Positions 1 to 6,064 of a stretch of 6,064 nt of DNA are shown piece by piece; positions within the stretch are counted from its first letter, which is position 1, and the number at the start of each line of letters is the position of its first letter. The notes under the pieces were generated by a model. That model saw nothing but the letters and a program-made list of their open reading frames with translations, had not been told where the DNA came from and searched no databases. The stretch spans positions 1 to 6,064 of the forward strand of contig CAMAUH010000281.1 of the NCBI GenBank assembly GCA_945861365.1, in the 5' to 3' direction. The DNA is from Candidatus Kuenenia stuttgartensis (lineage in GTDB: Bacteria > Planctomycetota > UBA1135 > UBA2386). Both the position numbers and the translations under genes were made by a program.

Positions 1-8
1 CTGCGTAG

Positions 9-36
9 GAGCCGACGACCGCAACGGTCGCGGCTC
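9..36 (+). terminator. Hairpin at left edge, possible terminator of an off-window gene
   Basis: Bases 9-14 and 16-21 pair with 25-30 and 31-36. This gives a 12-bp GC-rich stem with one bulged A (15) and a 3-nt CAA loop. No T-run follows. A TAG lies just before the stem at 6-8, so a plus-strand gene entering from the left could end there, but only one codon of that frame is in view. The layout (stop codon, then a GC hairpin within 1-3 nt) matches what follows genes A and C in this window. The pairing is read directly from the sequence; the terminator role is inferred. Confidence 0.45.
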
Positions 37-67
37 AACGGCGAAGACGGTGGCTGCGTTCCATCCC

Positions 68-128
68 TCGGGGTCCGTGTCCGCACGGGTGGAGAATCAC
101 CGAGTTACTCCGTGGGCGCGGACCCCGG
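68..128 (+). promoter_or_regulatory. Long inverted repeat in the leader of gene A, possible structured RNA
   Basis: Bases 69-84 pair with 112-127 as an unbroken 16-bp stem with three G-T wobbles (78/118, 80/116, 83/113). A further wobble at 68/128 is possible. The 27-nt loop can form a small inner hairpin (88-91 with 98-101). A short separate stem follows (129-133 with 138-142). The structure sits about 85 nt upstream of the gene A start. It could be a 5' leader structure, a terminator of an unseen gene, or a protein-binding palindrome. It matches no riboswitch class I recognise. GC-rich DNA makes chance pairing easier, but 16 bp without a bulge is long. Confidence 0.4.
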
Positions 129-212
129 CCACGAATCCGTGGGGGCCGCACGACCCACTCATCACGAACGCGGCGCCGCTCGGCCGGTCGCGCCGCCCTC
201 CGGAACACGAGT

Positions 213-2495
213 ATGTGCAACTTGCGTGGGGTGATGGTGATGGCAGCCTGCTGCGGCGCCGCGGCGGCCCAGTCGCTGCCGGTGGGTGCTTCGCGGTGGA
301 GCAGCGACGGCTATGTGGAGTACATCGTCGGCAATGCGCCGATCGTGGTGTCTGCGGGGCACGGTGGCGACCTGCTGCCGCCGACGATCCCCGACCGCAC
401 CTACGGCACGCTGGTGCAGGACGTGCGCACTCTGGAGCTGGCGCGCGAGTTCGGCGACCAACTGGCGGCGCGGTTCCGGCTGCGGCCGCACGTGGTGCTG
501 TTCCACCTCGGTCGCCGCAAGGTCGACGTCAACCGCGACATCGTCGAGGGCGCGCAGGGGCATCCGCTCGGCGTCGCCGCCTATCTCGAGTTCCACCAAG
601 CGGTCGCCGACGCCCGGGCGGCGACGCTGGCACAGTGGGGCTACGGCTTCTACTTCGACCTGCACGGGCACGGGCACCCCGAGAACTGGATCGAGCTGGG
701 CTATTCGCTGACCGGCAGCCAGCTGGCGTTGTCCGACGCCACCTTGTCGCAGCCGACCTACGTCAACCAGAGCACGATCCGCAGCGCCGGCAGCCTCGGC
801 GTGACGACGTTCCCGGTGCTGCTGCGTGGTGCCAGCAGTCTCGGCAACTGGCTGCAGATCGGCGGCTACGACAGCGTGCCGAGCCCGGTCCACCCGGGCC
901 CCGGGTCCGGCAACTACTTCAGCGGCGGCTTCAACGTCGACACCTACGGCTCGAGCGACGGTACGCCGGTGGATGCGGTGCAGATCGAGTCGCCGATCAC
1001 GGTGCGCAGCACGGTGACGGTGCGCCGGCCGTTCCTCGACCGCGTCGGCGGTTGGCTGGAGACCTTCTTCCAGGGTTATCGCGGTGGCAACCCGTCGCTC
1101 GGCGGCCGGGTGATGATCGCCGCCGCCGATCGCGTCGCCAGTGAGACCGGCGGGGTCGGCGCATTCGTCGTCACCCGCAGCGGGGACCTCTCGGTGGCGC
1201 GGTTGGTGCCGTTGCAGTGGCGCGGCACGGCCACGGCTGGCGTCGACTACCCGGCGCCGCCGCCGTTCGCGTCGTTCGCGCCCGGCCAGGCCGAGGTGCG
1301 GATCGAACTGCGCGCGATCGACGATGCGAGCGCCGAGGGCGACGAGACCGTCGAGTGCTTCCTCGCCGTCGGCAACGACGTCGGGGTGCCCAACGTGGCC
1401 GGAGTCGTGATCCACGACGACGATCTCGCGATCGCGCAGAGCTGCCAGTTGCGGTTCGAGGCGGCCCAGTCCGGCATGACCCTGGACAGCTCGGGCAATG
1501 CGCGCCATGCGACGTTGCTCCCTGCGGTGGGCGGTCCGTCGCTGGTGGCGGGCCGGATCGGGTCGGCGCTGCAGTGCGACGGGGTCGACGATCGCGCGCA
1601 CATCACCGACTTCGCGTGGGGTGCTGGCGGCGAGTTCAGCCTCGCGTTCTGGTTCCGCACCAGCGACACCACCGGCACCGGCACCCGCTATCTGGTCAGC
1701 CACGGCGCCACCGCGGCGAACAACCGGCTCGGCATCTACTTCGACCAGTCGACCGCCCGCCTGCGAACGGCGCTGATCTACGCCAACGACCTCACCGATA
1801 TCGACGTGCTCGACGTCACGCGCGATCTGCGCGACGGGCAGTGGCATCACTATGCGCTGGTCGCCACCACGGACCGGCTGGTGCGGGTCTACATCGACGG
1901 CCAGCCGGAGACCGCGGCGCAGTTCCTCGGTGACAGCGTGAACCCGGTCGGGGACCTGGTGCTCGGCGCGCGCAGCGACGCCGGTGCTGGCACGTTCGCC
2001 AATGCCACGATCGACGAGTTCCAGCTGTGGCCGCGGCCGCTGTCGGCGGTCGAGGTGGCCTTGCTGCAACAACCGCTCGGTGCCGAGGCGATGGTGTATC
2101 CGGGTGCCGGCGGCGACGTGCGCCTCGCGACGGCGGTCGGTGGCGCGTCGACCGAAGGCCCGCGGCAGGACGTGAAGCGCGGGCTCGCGGGGGCGTCCTT
2201 GACGGCGGTGTATCGCTCGCCGAACGGCACGCTGGACGGCGGGCTCGGGCTGCTCGGCGGCGAAGTGTTCGCGACCGGCGCGCCGTTCTCGCTGCCTTCG
2301 ATCCCGTGGCTGCACATGGCAGCGCCGATCGTGGTCGGGGGCCCGGTGATCCTGGCGCCGGGCGGTGGCATGTGGTCGATCCCGATCCCGCCCGGCCTCG
2401 CCGGCGCCAGCCTGATGCTGCAGCCGGCGGCGGTGCATCCATCGTTGCCGAACGGTGGCTTCACGCTCGGCGACGGCCACGAGATCCGCTTCTAA
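213..2495 (+). CDS. Gene A: secreted N-formylglutamate amidohydrolase-like protein with Calx-beta, LamG-like and shared C-terminal domains
   Basis: The product is 760 residues. The ATG at 213 is the first ATG in this frame and gives a signal peptide: Arg5, then a hydrophobic stretch ending in an Ala-rich AAQ around 18-20. No Shine-Dalgarno is seen. In-frame ATGs at 234 and 240 would lose Arg5. Cys13/Cys14 lie inside the hydrophobic stretch, but the preceding M-A-A is a poor lipobox. Residues 40-290 resemble the N-formylglutamate amidohydrolase (HutG-like) family of metal-dependent amidases: SAGHGG (His50), VNRD (107-110), DLHGHGH (149-155) and VQIES (Glu259). These give plausible zinc ligands and a catalytic Glu. 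Residues 296-404 are a Calx-beta domain (GTATAGVDY, EGDET, final DDD 402-404). Residues 411-618 are a LamG/concanavalin-like domain (WHHYALV, VRVYIDG, IDEFQLW). Residues 627-760 are the C-terminal module also seen in genes B and C. HutG enzymes are usually single-domain, roughly 260-residue cytoplasmic proteins, so export and the carbohydrate-binding-like domains suggest an extracellular substrate, which is unknown. Domain calls are from motifs; the substrate is not assigned. Confidence 0.9.
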   Translation: MCNLRGVMVMAACCGAAAAQSLPVGASRWSSDGYVEYIVGNAPIVVSAGHGGDLLPPTIPDRTYGTLVQDVRTLELAREFGDQLAARFRLRPHVVLFHLGRRKVDVNRDIVEGAQGHPLGVAAYLEFHQAVADARAATLAQWGYGFYFDLHGHGHPENWIELGYSLTGSQLALSDATLSQPTYVNQSTIRSAGSLGVTTFPVLLRGASSLGNWLQIGGYDSVPSPVHPGPGSGNYFSGGFNVDTYGSSDGTPVDAVQIESPITVRSTVTVRRPFLDRVGGWLETFFQGYRGGNPSLGGRVMIAAADRVASETGGVGAFVVTRSGDLSVARLVPLQWRGTATAGVDYPAPPPFASFAPGQAEVRIELRAIDDASAEGDETVECFLAVGNDVGVPNVAGVVIHDDDLAIAQSCQLRFEAAQSGMTLDSSGNARHATLLPAVGGPSLVAGRIGSALQCDGVDDRAHITDFAWGAGGEFSLAFWFRTSDTTGTGTRYLVSHGATAANNRLGIYFDQSTARLRTALIYANDLTDIDVLDVTRDLRDGQWHHYALVATTDRLVRVYIDGQPETAAQFLGDSVNPVGDLVLGARSDAGAGTFANATIDEFQLWPRPLSAVEVALLQQPLGAEAMVYPGAGGDVRLATAVGGASTEGPRQDVKRGLAGASLTAVYRSPNGTLDGGLGLLGGEVFATGAPFSLPSIPWLHMAAPIVVGGPVILAPGGGMWSIPIPPGLAGASLMLQPAAVHPSLPNGGFTLGDGHEIRF

Positions 2496-2497
2496 CC

Positions 2498-2546
2498 CGG
2501 TCCGGCGCGCCGCATCGGGGTAGCGATGCGCGAGCTCGCCGGACCG
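2498..2546. terminator. Two-part hairpin between convergent genes A and B, probable bidirectional terminator
   Basis: The outer stem is 10 perfect bp (2498-2507 with 2537-2546). An inner stem of 7 perfect bp (2511-2517 with 2524-2530) closes a 6-nt loop. The two are separated by an asymmetric internal loop (2508-2510 and 2531-2536). The hairpin starts 3 nt after the gene A stop and lies 14 nt beyond the gene B stop, filling most of the 64-bp gap. No T-tract follows on either strand, so a classical intrinsic terminator is not certain. It may act with Rho or as a 3'-end stabiliser for both messages. Confidence 0.6.
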
Positions 2547-2559
2547 TCGCCCTTCCCGA

Positions 2560-4347
2560 TCAGCTGTTGCCGATCGTGATCTGTGCACCACCCGAGCTGC
2601 CCAGCTGCAGCGGGAACGGCAGCGAGAAGTCGAAGTCGAAGTACTGCGCGGCCAGGACCACGCCGATCAGCGCGTTGACGGGCGGCAGCGGCAGCGGGGA
2701 GCTCGCGGTGCCGGACGGGCCGTTGAACACCGTGTTGAGGAAGGTCGGGTTGGCGTAGAGCAGCAGGCCAGGCTGCGTGCCGGGCACCGGCAGGCCGGGC
2801 AGCAACGCGCCGAGATCGATCGCCAGCAGGCTGATGCCCGATGGGAACATGCTGCTGGCGTCGAGGGTGAGGCCGGCGTTGCCGACGGTCGGCGTGCCGT
2901 TCACGGTGATGACCGGCGTGCCGGCGCTGGTCGGCGAACCGGTGCCCGCGTAGACGACGCTCGAGGCAACGGCGCCGTAGACCTCGAGGCGATCCACGTA
3001 CATCCCGGCGAGGTTCGCGTTCGTCTGCACGCACTCGCGGTACTGCAGGTAGACCGCGCCTTGGCGCACGGTGCAGGTGCCGGTGAAGCGCTGGCCGTCG
3101 TCGACGCCGTAGTTGCCGCCGTAGTTGGCGACGAAGTTGCCGTTGTCGACGCGCAGACGCAGGCGCTGCCAGCCGTCATTGGTGCCGGGCGTGGCCACGA
3201 TCGGGCCGGCCACGATCGTGAACGGGGCCGGGCCGCCGCCGTTCAGGTCGACCAGGTAGACCTTGGTGTCGGTGGTGCTGACGAACGCCATCCACGCGAG
3301 GCCGGTCGCGCCGGGCGCGCTGTTCAGCGTGCCGCTGCACAGGCTGGCCTGCGCGAGGTAGGTGCCGGGCACGTCGGTGGCGGTGGCGTACGAGTTGGTC
3401 GTGCCGGCGACGCCGAACGCCCACGACTCACCCTGACCGAGGACCGTGAGGGCCGGGTTGCTGCCGGTGACGTAGACGTAGACCTCGGCCAGGAAGCTGT
3501 TGCCCAGCACGACGGCGGGCTGGATCACGTTGCCGCCGCCGGTCGGGTCCTGGATGCGCGCCAGGTTGCCGCCCTGCGGCGAGGCCGGGTAGGTGCGAAT
3601 GGTGTTGGTCGCAATGGTCACCGCGGCCGGATCGAAGACCTGCGCGCCGAGGAACGAGTGGCTGACGTTCGGCAGGATCGTGCCGACCGCGCCGTCGCAG
3701 TTCTCGACGAACGACAGCGGCAGGTTCTGCGAAGTGCCGTTCGCGGCACCTGGCGTCCAGCCCATCATGACGAAGTCGGCGCTGTTGACGTTGCTGTCGT
3801 AGCCGTCGACGTAGCGCTGCGGCGTCAGCAGACCCTGTGGCAGGAAGCCCGCGGCGTCGAACAGGATGTACTGGCCCCACAGCCCATGTCCTTCGAGCCA
3901 CGTCGGCGTTGCCGCCGTCCAGGCCTTGTAGCCCCACACGACGCCGTCGATCACGGTGCCGGTGTTGTCGCGCAGCGTGACGCCGTCGGCGTCGGTGTTC
4001 TCGAGCACGAGGCCGGGCGTCGCGCCGGTGATGACGAAGTTGACGTTCGGCACCGCGGCGAGGCCGACGACGACGTACTGGCCGGGATTGATGACCGTCG
4101 TCAGCGAGCCGGCGGCGCCCGGGAACGTGAACACGCCGTTGGCGGCGCCGGCGAGGGTGCCTTCTTCGCCGTTCAGCGTCCAGCCCGAGATGTCGACCGG
4201 TGCGGCGCTGCGGTTGAACAGCTCGACGAAATCGAGATTGTCCGTGCCCGAATCGTCATTGCTGTACTCGTTGATGACGACCGGAGCGGTGGAAGGGCCC
4301 GGGCCCTGGGGAGTGAAGGCGAGAAGCGACGCGATGGTCAGCAGCAT
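2560..4347 (-). CDS. Gene B: secreted lamin-tail-domain protein with shared C-terminal module
   Basis: The product is 595 residues. The frame stays open far upstream, but the ATG at 4347-4345 is preferred because it opens a short hydrophobic signal-like stretch (residues 1-12) followed directly by the first domain. The n-region has no positive residue, which is unusual. A weak AGG lies about 9 nt upstream. Residues 22-204 are a lamin-tail domain (LTD): VVINEYSND (23-31), FVELFN (40-45), VDISGWTL (51-58), PGQYVVV (88-94), ending in the typical GWTPGAANG (196-204). LTDs are immunoglobulin-like beta domains found in many secreted bacterial proteins, often beside nucleases or as structural modules. 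Residues 211-460 are beta-rich and unassigned, perhaps a jelly-roll-like domain. They hold four cysteines (217, 337, 425, 439) and end in MYVDRLEVYG. Residues 464-595 are the C-terminal module shared with A and C. I see no enzyme motif, so a structural or binding role outside the cell is inferred. The gene converges on A and diverges from C. Confidence 0.87.
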   Translation of the reverse strand: MLLTIASLLAFTPQGPGPSTAPVVINEYSNDDSGTDNLDFVELFNRSAAPVDISGWTLNGEEGTLAGAANGVFTFPGAAGSLTTVINPGQYVVVGLAAVPNVNFVITGATPGLVLENTDADGVTLRDNTGTVIDGVVWGYKAWTAATPTWLEGHGLWGQYILFDAAGFLPQGLLTPQRYVDGYDSNVNSADFVMMGWTPGAANGTSQNLPLSFVENCDGAVGTILPNVSHSFLGAQVFDPAAVTIATNTIRTYPASPQGGNLARIQDPTGGGNVIQPAVVLGNSFLAEVYVYVTGSNPALTVLGQGESWAFGVAGTTNSYATATDVPGTYLAQASLCSGTLNSAPGATGLAWMAFVSTTDTKVYLVDLNGGGPAPFTIVAGPIVATPGTNDGWQRLRLRVDNGNFVANYGGNYGVDDGQRFTGTCTVRQGAVYLQYRECVQTNANLAGMYVDRLEVYGAVASSVVYAGTGSPTSAGTPVITVNGTPTVGNAGLTLDASSMFPSGISLLAIDLGALLPGLPVPGTQPGLLLYANPTFLNTVFNGPSGTASSPLPLPPVNALIGVVLAAQYFDFDFSLPFPLQLGSSGGAQITIGNS

Positions 4348-4638
4348 GGGATCGAACCTGGGTGCAATGGGTATGGGTCGGCCGGGAACCGTCCGCGGCC
4401 GACTCGGAGCGCAGAGGCTAACCACGGGCTCGCAGGGCTCACACTGGCGACAAGGTTCCTCCACCCGTTTGCCGAGCGGCGAACTGGCCGCGCGGTGTGG
4501 TGCCCGGTGCGGTGATGCCGCGGTGGCGCGTTCGCGGGCGCCATCAGCCGTCGTTGCCATCGGCGTCTTGGTCCGAGAGAAGTCCAGGTAGACCCGTCGC
4601 GTCGGCTGCGCGATGCGGTGTGCTACCGTGCAGCCACC
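4348..4638. promoter_or_regulatory. Divergent intergenic region between genes B and C
   Basis: These 291 bp separate the start codons of B and C and should carry both promoters. No pair of -35/-10 boxes close to the sigma-70 consensus stands out on either strand, which is common in GC-rich DNA. A weak 6-bp hairpin (4524-4529 with 4538-4543, 8-nt loop) is the only structure noticed. The region is open in the gene B frame and in an antisense frame, but the translations are Arg/Ala/Pro-rich and look non-coding. Confidence 0.4.
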
Positions 4639-5871
4639 ATGCATGGAGCCCGCCGCCTGGCCGCCTTTTCCATCTGTCTGCTGGTCACGACGGCCTTGGC
4701 CACCGCACAGGCGGGCAAGAAGCTGCTGTTCTACGGCAACAGTTACTCGGCCCGGAACGGTGGTGTGGGCGACCTCGTGCGGCTGCTGGCGATCGAAGCC
4801 GGCTTGCCGGCGCCGACCATCGTCAAGCGGTACGTGAGCAGCGCGGACCTGCAGTACCACGCCACGGACCCGGCGCAGGTCGCCGCCATCAACTCGCTGC
4901 CGATCGGCCAGCGCTGGGATTTCGTCGTGATGCAGGGGCAGTCGCTGGAGGCCACTGCGGCGATGGGAGATCCGGCCCTGTTCCGGGCCTCGGCGCTGCA
5001 GATCCTCGGCAACGTGCGCAACCACAGCCCGCAGGCGAAGGCGGTGATGTACCAGACCTGGGCGCGGGCCGCGGGGCACTTCCTCTATCCCGGCACATTC
5101 CCGACACCGCGGGCGTTGCAGGACGAGATCCGGAGCAACTACCGGCTCGCACGTGGCGACCTGGAAGCCGCCTACGGTGCCGGCGCAGCGATCGATGCGG
5201 CGGTCGGCGACGGCGTAGCACTGCTCGGCTGGCAGCCGTCGTACTACGATCCGGACCTGTTCCACCCGTTGCCGCCGATGACGCTGCTCGCCGGCATGTG
5301 CCTGTTCACGGCCATCTACGGCGTGCGAGTCTGCCCGTTGGCACCCGACTTCACCGGCAACGGCCAGCTGGTGAGCTGGCTGACCGGCCTCGGCATCGGC
5401 CGCACGGCGTGGGACGAGATGGCTGGCCTCGCCGATCTGTGCGCCGCCCGCAACGTGCGGCCGTTCCCGGGCTCGAGTGACCAATTGACGCTCGAGTCCG
5501 GTGTGGCCCCTGGCAACATCGGCACCTGCGCGGCGCACGCCGTCGGCCTCGGTTCGCTGTTGACGCTGCGCGTCAGCAGCCGCAACGGGGTCTATACCAA
5601 CGCCCCGGCGCTGCTGTTGGTGAACGTGTTCCCGAACGGCGCTCCGCCGCTGCCGTCGGCGACGTGGCCGGAGTTGCGGATCGACGTCGGCAGCATGCTC
5701 GTGCTGCTGCAGGCGACTTCGCTGCAACAGCCGCTCGGGCTCGCGCTGCCGCTGCCATTCAGTTTCCCCGGCGCATCGGTGCTCGTGCAGGGGGTCGCAC
5801 TGGCGCCGAGCACCGTCACGGGCAATCCGCAGCTGACCACCACCGAAGGCTGCCTGCTGGTCTTCCAGTAG
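4639..5871 (+). CDS. Gene C: secreted SGNH/GDSL-type hydrolase-like protein (DUF4886-like) with shared C-terminal module
   Basis: The product is 410 residues from the ATG at 4639. A GTG at 4618 would add seven residues, but the ATG places Arg5 and Arg6 right before a hydrophobic core (7-22) and an A-T-A-Q-A cleavage region near 21-25, an ideal signal peptide. No Shine-Dalgarno is visible. Residues 27-232 have an SGNH hydrolase layout: LLFYGNSYS (29-37) with candidate nucleophile Ser35 in block I, WDFVVMQGQS (93-102) resembling the V-V-L-Q-E-Q-S segment of DUF4886 proteins, and D-L-F-H (206-209) giving the Asp/His of block V. SGNH enzymes hydrolyse esters such as acetyl groups on polysaccharides; the substrate here is unknown. 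Residues 275-410 are the C-terminal module shared with genes A and B. Cys297 and Cys405 fall near its two ends and could pair. The gene stands alone, divergent from B. The fold is fairly sure; catalytic activity is inferred from the motifs. Confidence 0.88.
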   Translation: MHGARRLAAFSICLLVTTALATAQAGKKLLFYGNSYSARNGGVGDLVRLLAIEAGLPAPTIVKRYVSSADLQYHATDPAQVAAINSLPIGQRWDFVVMQGQSLEATAAMGDPALFRASALQILGNVRNHSPQAKAVMYQTWARAAGHFLYPGTFPTPRALQDEIRSNYRLARGDLEAAYGAGAAIDAAVGDGVALLGWQPSYYDPDLFHPLPPMTLLAGMCLFTAIYGVRVCPLAPDFTGNGQLVSWLTGLGIGRTAWDEMAGLADLCAARNVRPFPGSSDQLTLESGVAPGNIGTCAAHAVGLGSLLTLRVSSRNGVYTNAPALLLVNVFPNGAPPLPSATWPELRIDVGSMLVLLQATSLQQPLGLALPLPFSFPGASVLVQGVALAPSTVTGNPQLTTTEGCLLVFQ

Positions 5872-5873
5872 CG

Positions 5874-5892
5874 GCGCGGCGATCCGCCGCGC
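5874..5892 (+). terminator. Hairpin directly after gene C
   Basis: Bases 5874-5880 pair perfectly with 5886-5892 around a 5-nt GATCC loop, starting 3 nt after the gene C stop. No T-run follows; the next bases are A/G-rich. It is a candidate transcript end in the same style as those at 9-36 and 2498-2546, but a 7-bp all-GC stem is weak evidence in DNA of this composition. Confidence 0.4.
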
Positions 5893-6064
5893 AGGGGAGT
5901 AGGAGGTTCAAGCAGCGGTCCCGGACCATCCGGAGCCCATCCACGCCATCCTGCCGCACCCGCGCGCCCATCGTCCACCCGGTCCCCCACCCTCGTCTGC
6001 ACCCCTTCGCAGCCGACTTCGCGCCCACCGGGCAGACCGCTCCCCCGCCGCGACCTCCGCGAGG
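5893..6064. other. Non-coding right edge, nothing recognised
   Basis: After the hairpin the plus strand becomes strongly C-rich with few G, unlike the coding parts. An AGGAGG at 5901-5906 resembles a Shine-Dalgarno sequence but has no start codon at a usable distance. Minus-strand frames through here are low-complexity Arg/Gly/Ala translations and are not supported as genes. Confidence 0.4.

Noticed and set aside
237..254. Possible lipoprotein signal at Cys13/Cys14 of gene A
   Set aside because: The residues before Cys13 (M-A-A) fit the lipobox poorly and a normal cleavage region follows near residue 20; not excluded, but not called.
162..2591. An 809-codon open frame on the minus strand covering gene A
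   Set aside because: The translation is dominated by Arg, Ala, His and Gln with no domain or signal, as expected opposite a GC-rich gene. The plus-strand frame has four recognisable domain-like units.
3061..4515. A 484-codon plus-strand frame opposite gene B
   Set aside because: Low-complexity Val/Asp/Arg/Gly translation without motifs; it is a shadow of gene B.
4633..4642. GCCACCATGC at the gene C start resembles a eukaryotic Kozak sequence
   Set aside because: Signal peptide style, gene density and protein families are bacterial; the match is chance in GC-rich sequence.
4348..5727. Upstream extension of the gene B frame, antisense to gene C
   Set aside because: The extension is Arg/Ala/Gln-rich, has no domain, and would bury the signal-like start at 4347. 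Gene C on the other strand is well supported.
5901..5906. AGGAGG resembling a ribosome binding site
   Set aside because: No ATG, GTG or TTG lies at a usable distance downstream.

Overview
The window is very GC-rich bacterial DNA. Third codon positions are almost all G or C, so many long open frames on the wrong strand are shadows. I support three protein genes, all predicted to be secreted. Each stands alone: gene A (+, 213-2495), gene B (-, 2560-4347) and gene C (+, 4639-5871). A and B are convergent with 64 bp between their stop codons. B and C are divergent across 291 bp. No tRNA, rRNA, CRISPR array, insertion sequence or phage gene is visible.

Gene A is an N-formylglutamate-amidohydrolase-like zinc hydrolase fused to a Calx-beta domain and a laminin-G/concanavalin-like domain. 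Gene B starts with a lamin-tail domain, followed by a long beta-rich region I cannot assign. Gene C is an SGNH/GDSL-type esterase-like protein resembling the DUF4886 group. All three end in about 130 residues of the same general pattern: a hydrophobic, Gly/Pro-rich, beta-strand-like region with a late [S/L]-P-[I/L/F]-P step and a closing short strand. The match is clearest between A and C. This shared tail on unrelated front ends is the most interesting signal in the window and may be a cell-surface sorting or anchoring module.

The organism is most likely a GC-rich member of the Planctomycetota. This is inferred from the mix of secreted LTD, Calx-beta and LamG multidomain proteins, the repeated C-terminal module, the isolated single genes, and the starts without Shine-Dalgarno sequences. 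A myxobacterium or another large-genome GC-rich lineage is not excluded.

Non-coding parts: 1-212 holds a strong hairpin at its left edge and a second, longer inverted repeat in the leader of gene A. The A/B gap holds a two-part hairpin that probably ends both transcripts. The B/C gap presumably carries both promoters, but none is convincing by eye. The right edge (5872-6064) holds a short hairpin after gene C and otherwise nothing recognisable. The genes do not form a pathway that I can name. What they share is export and the common tail.
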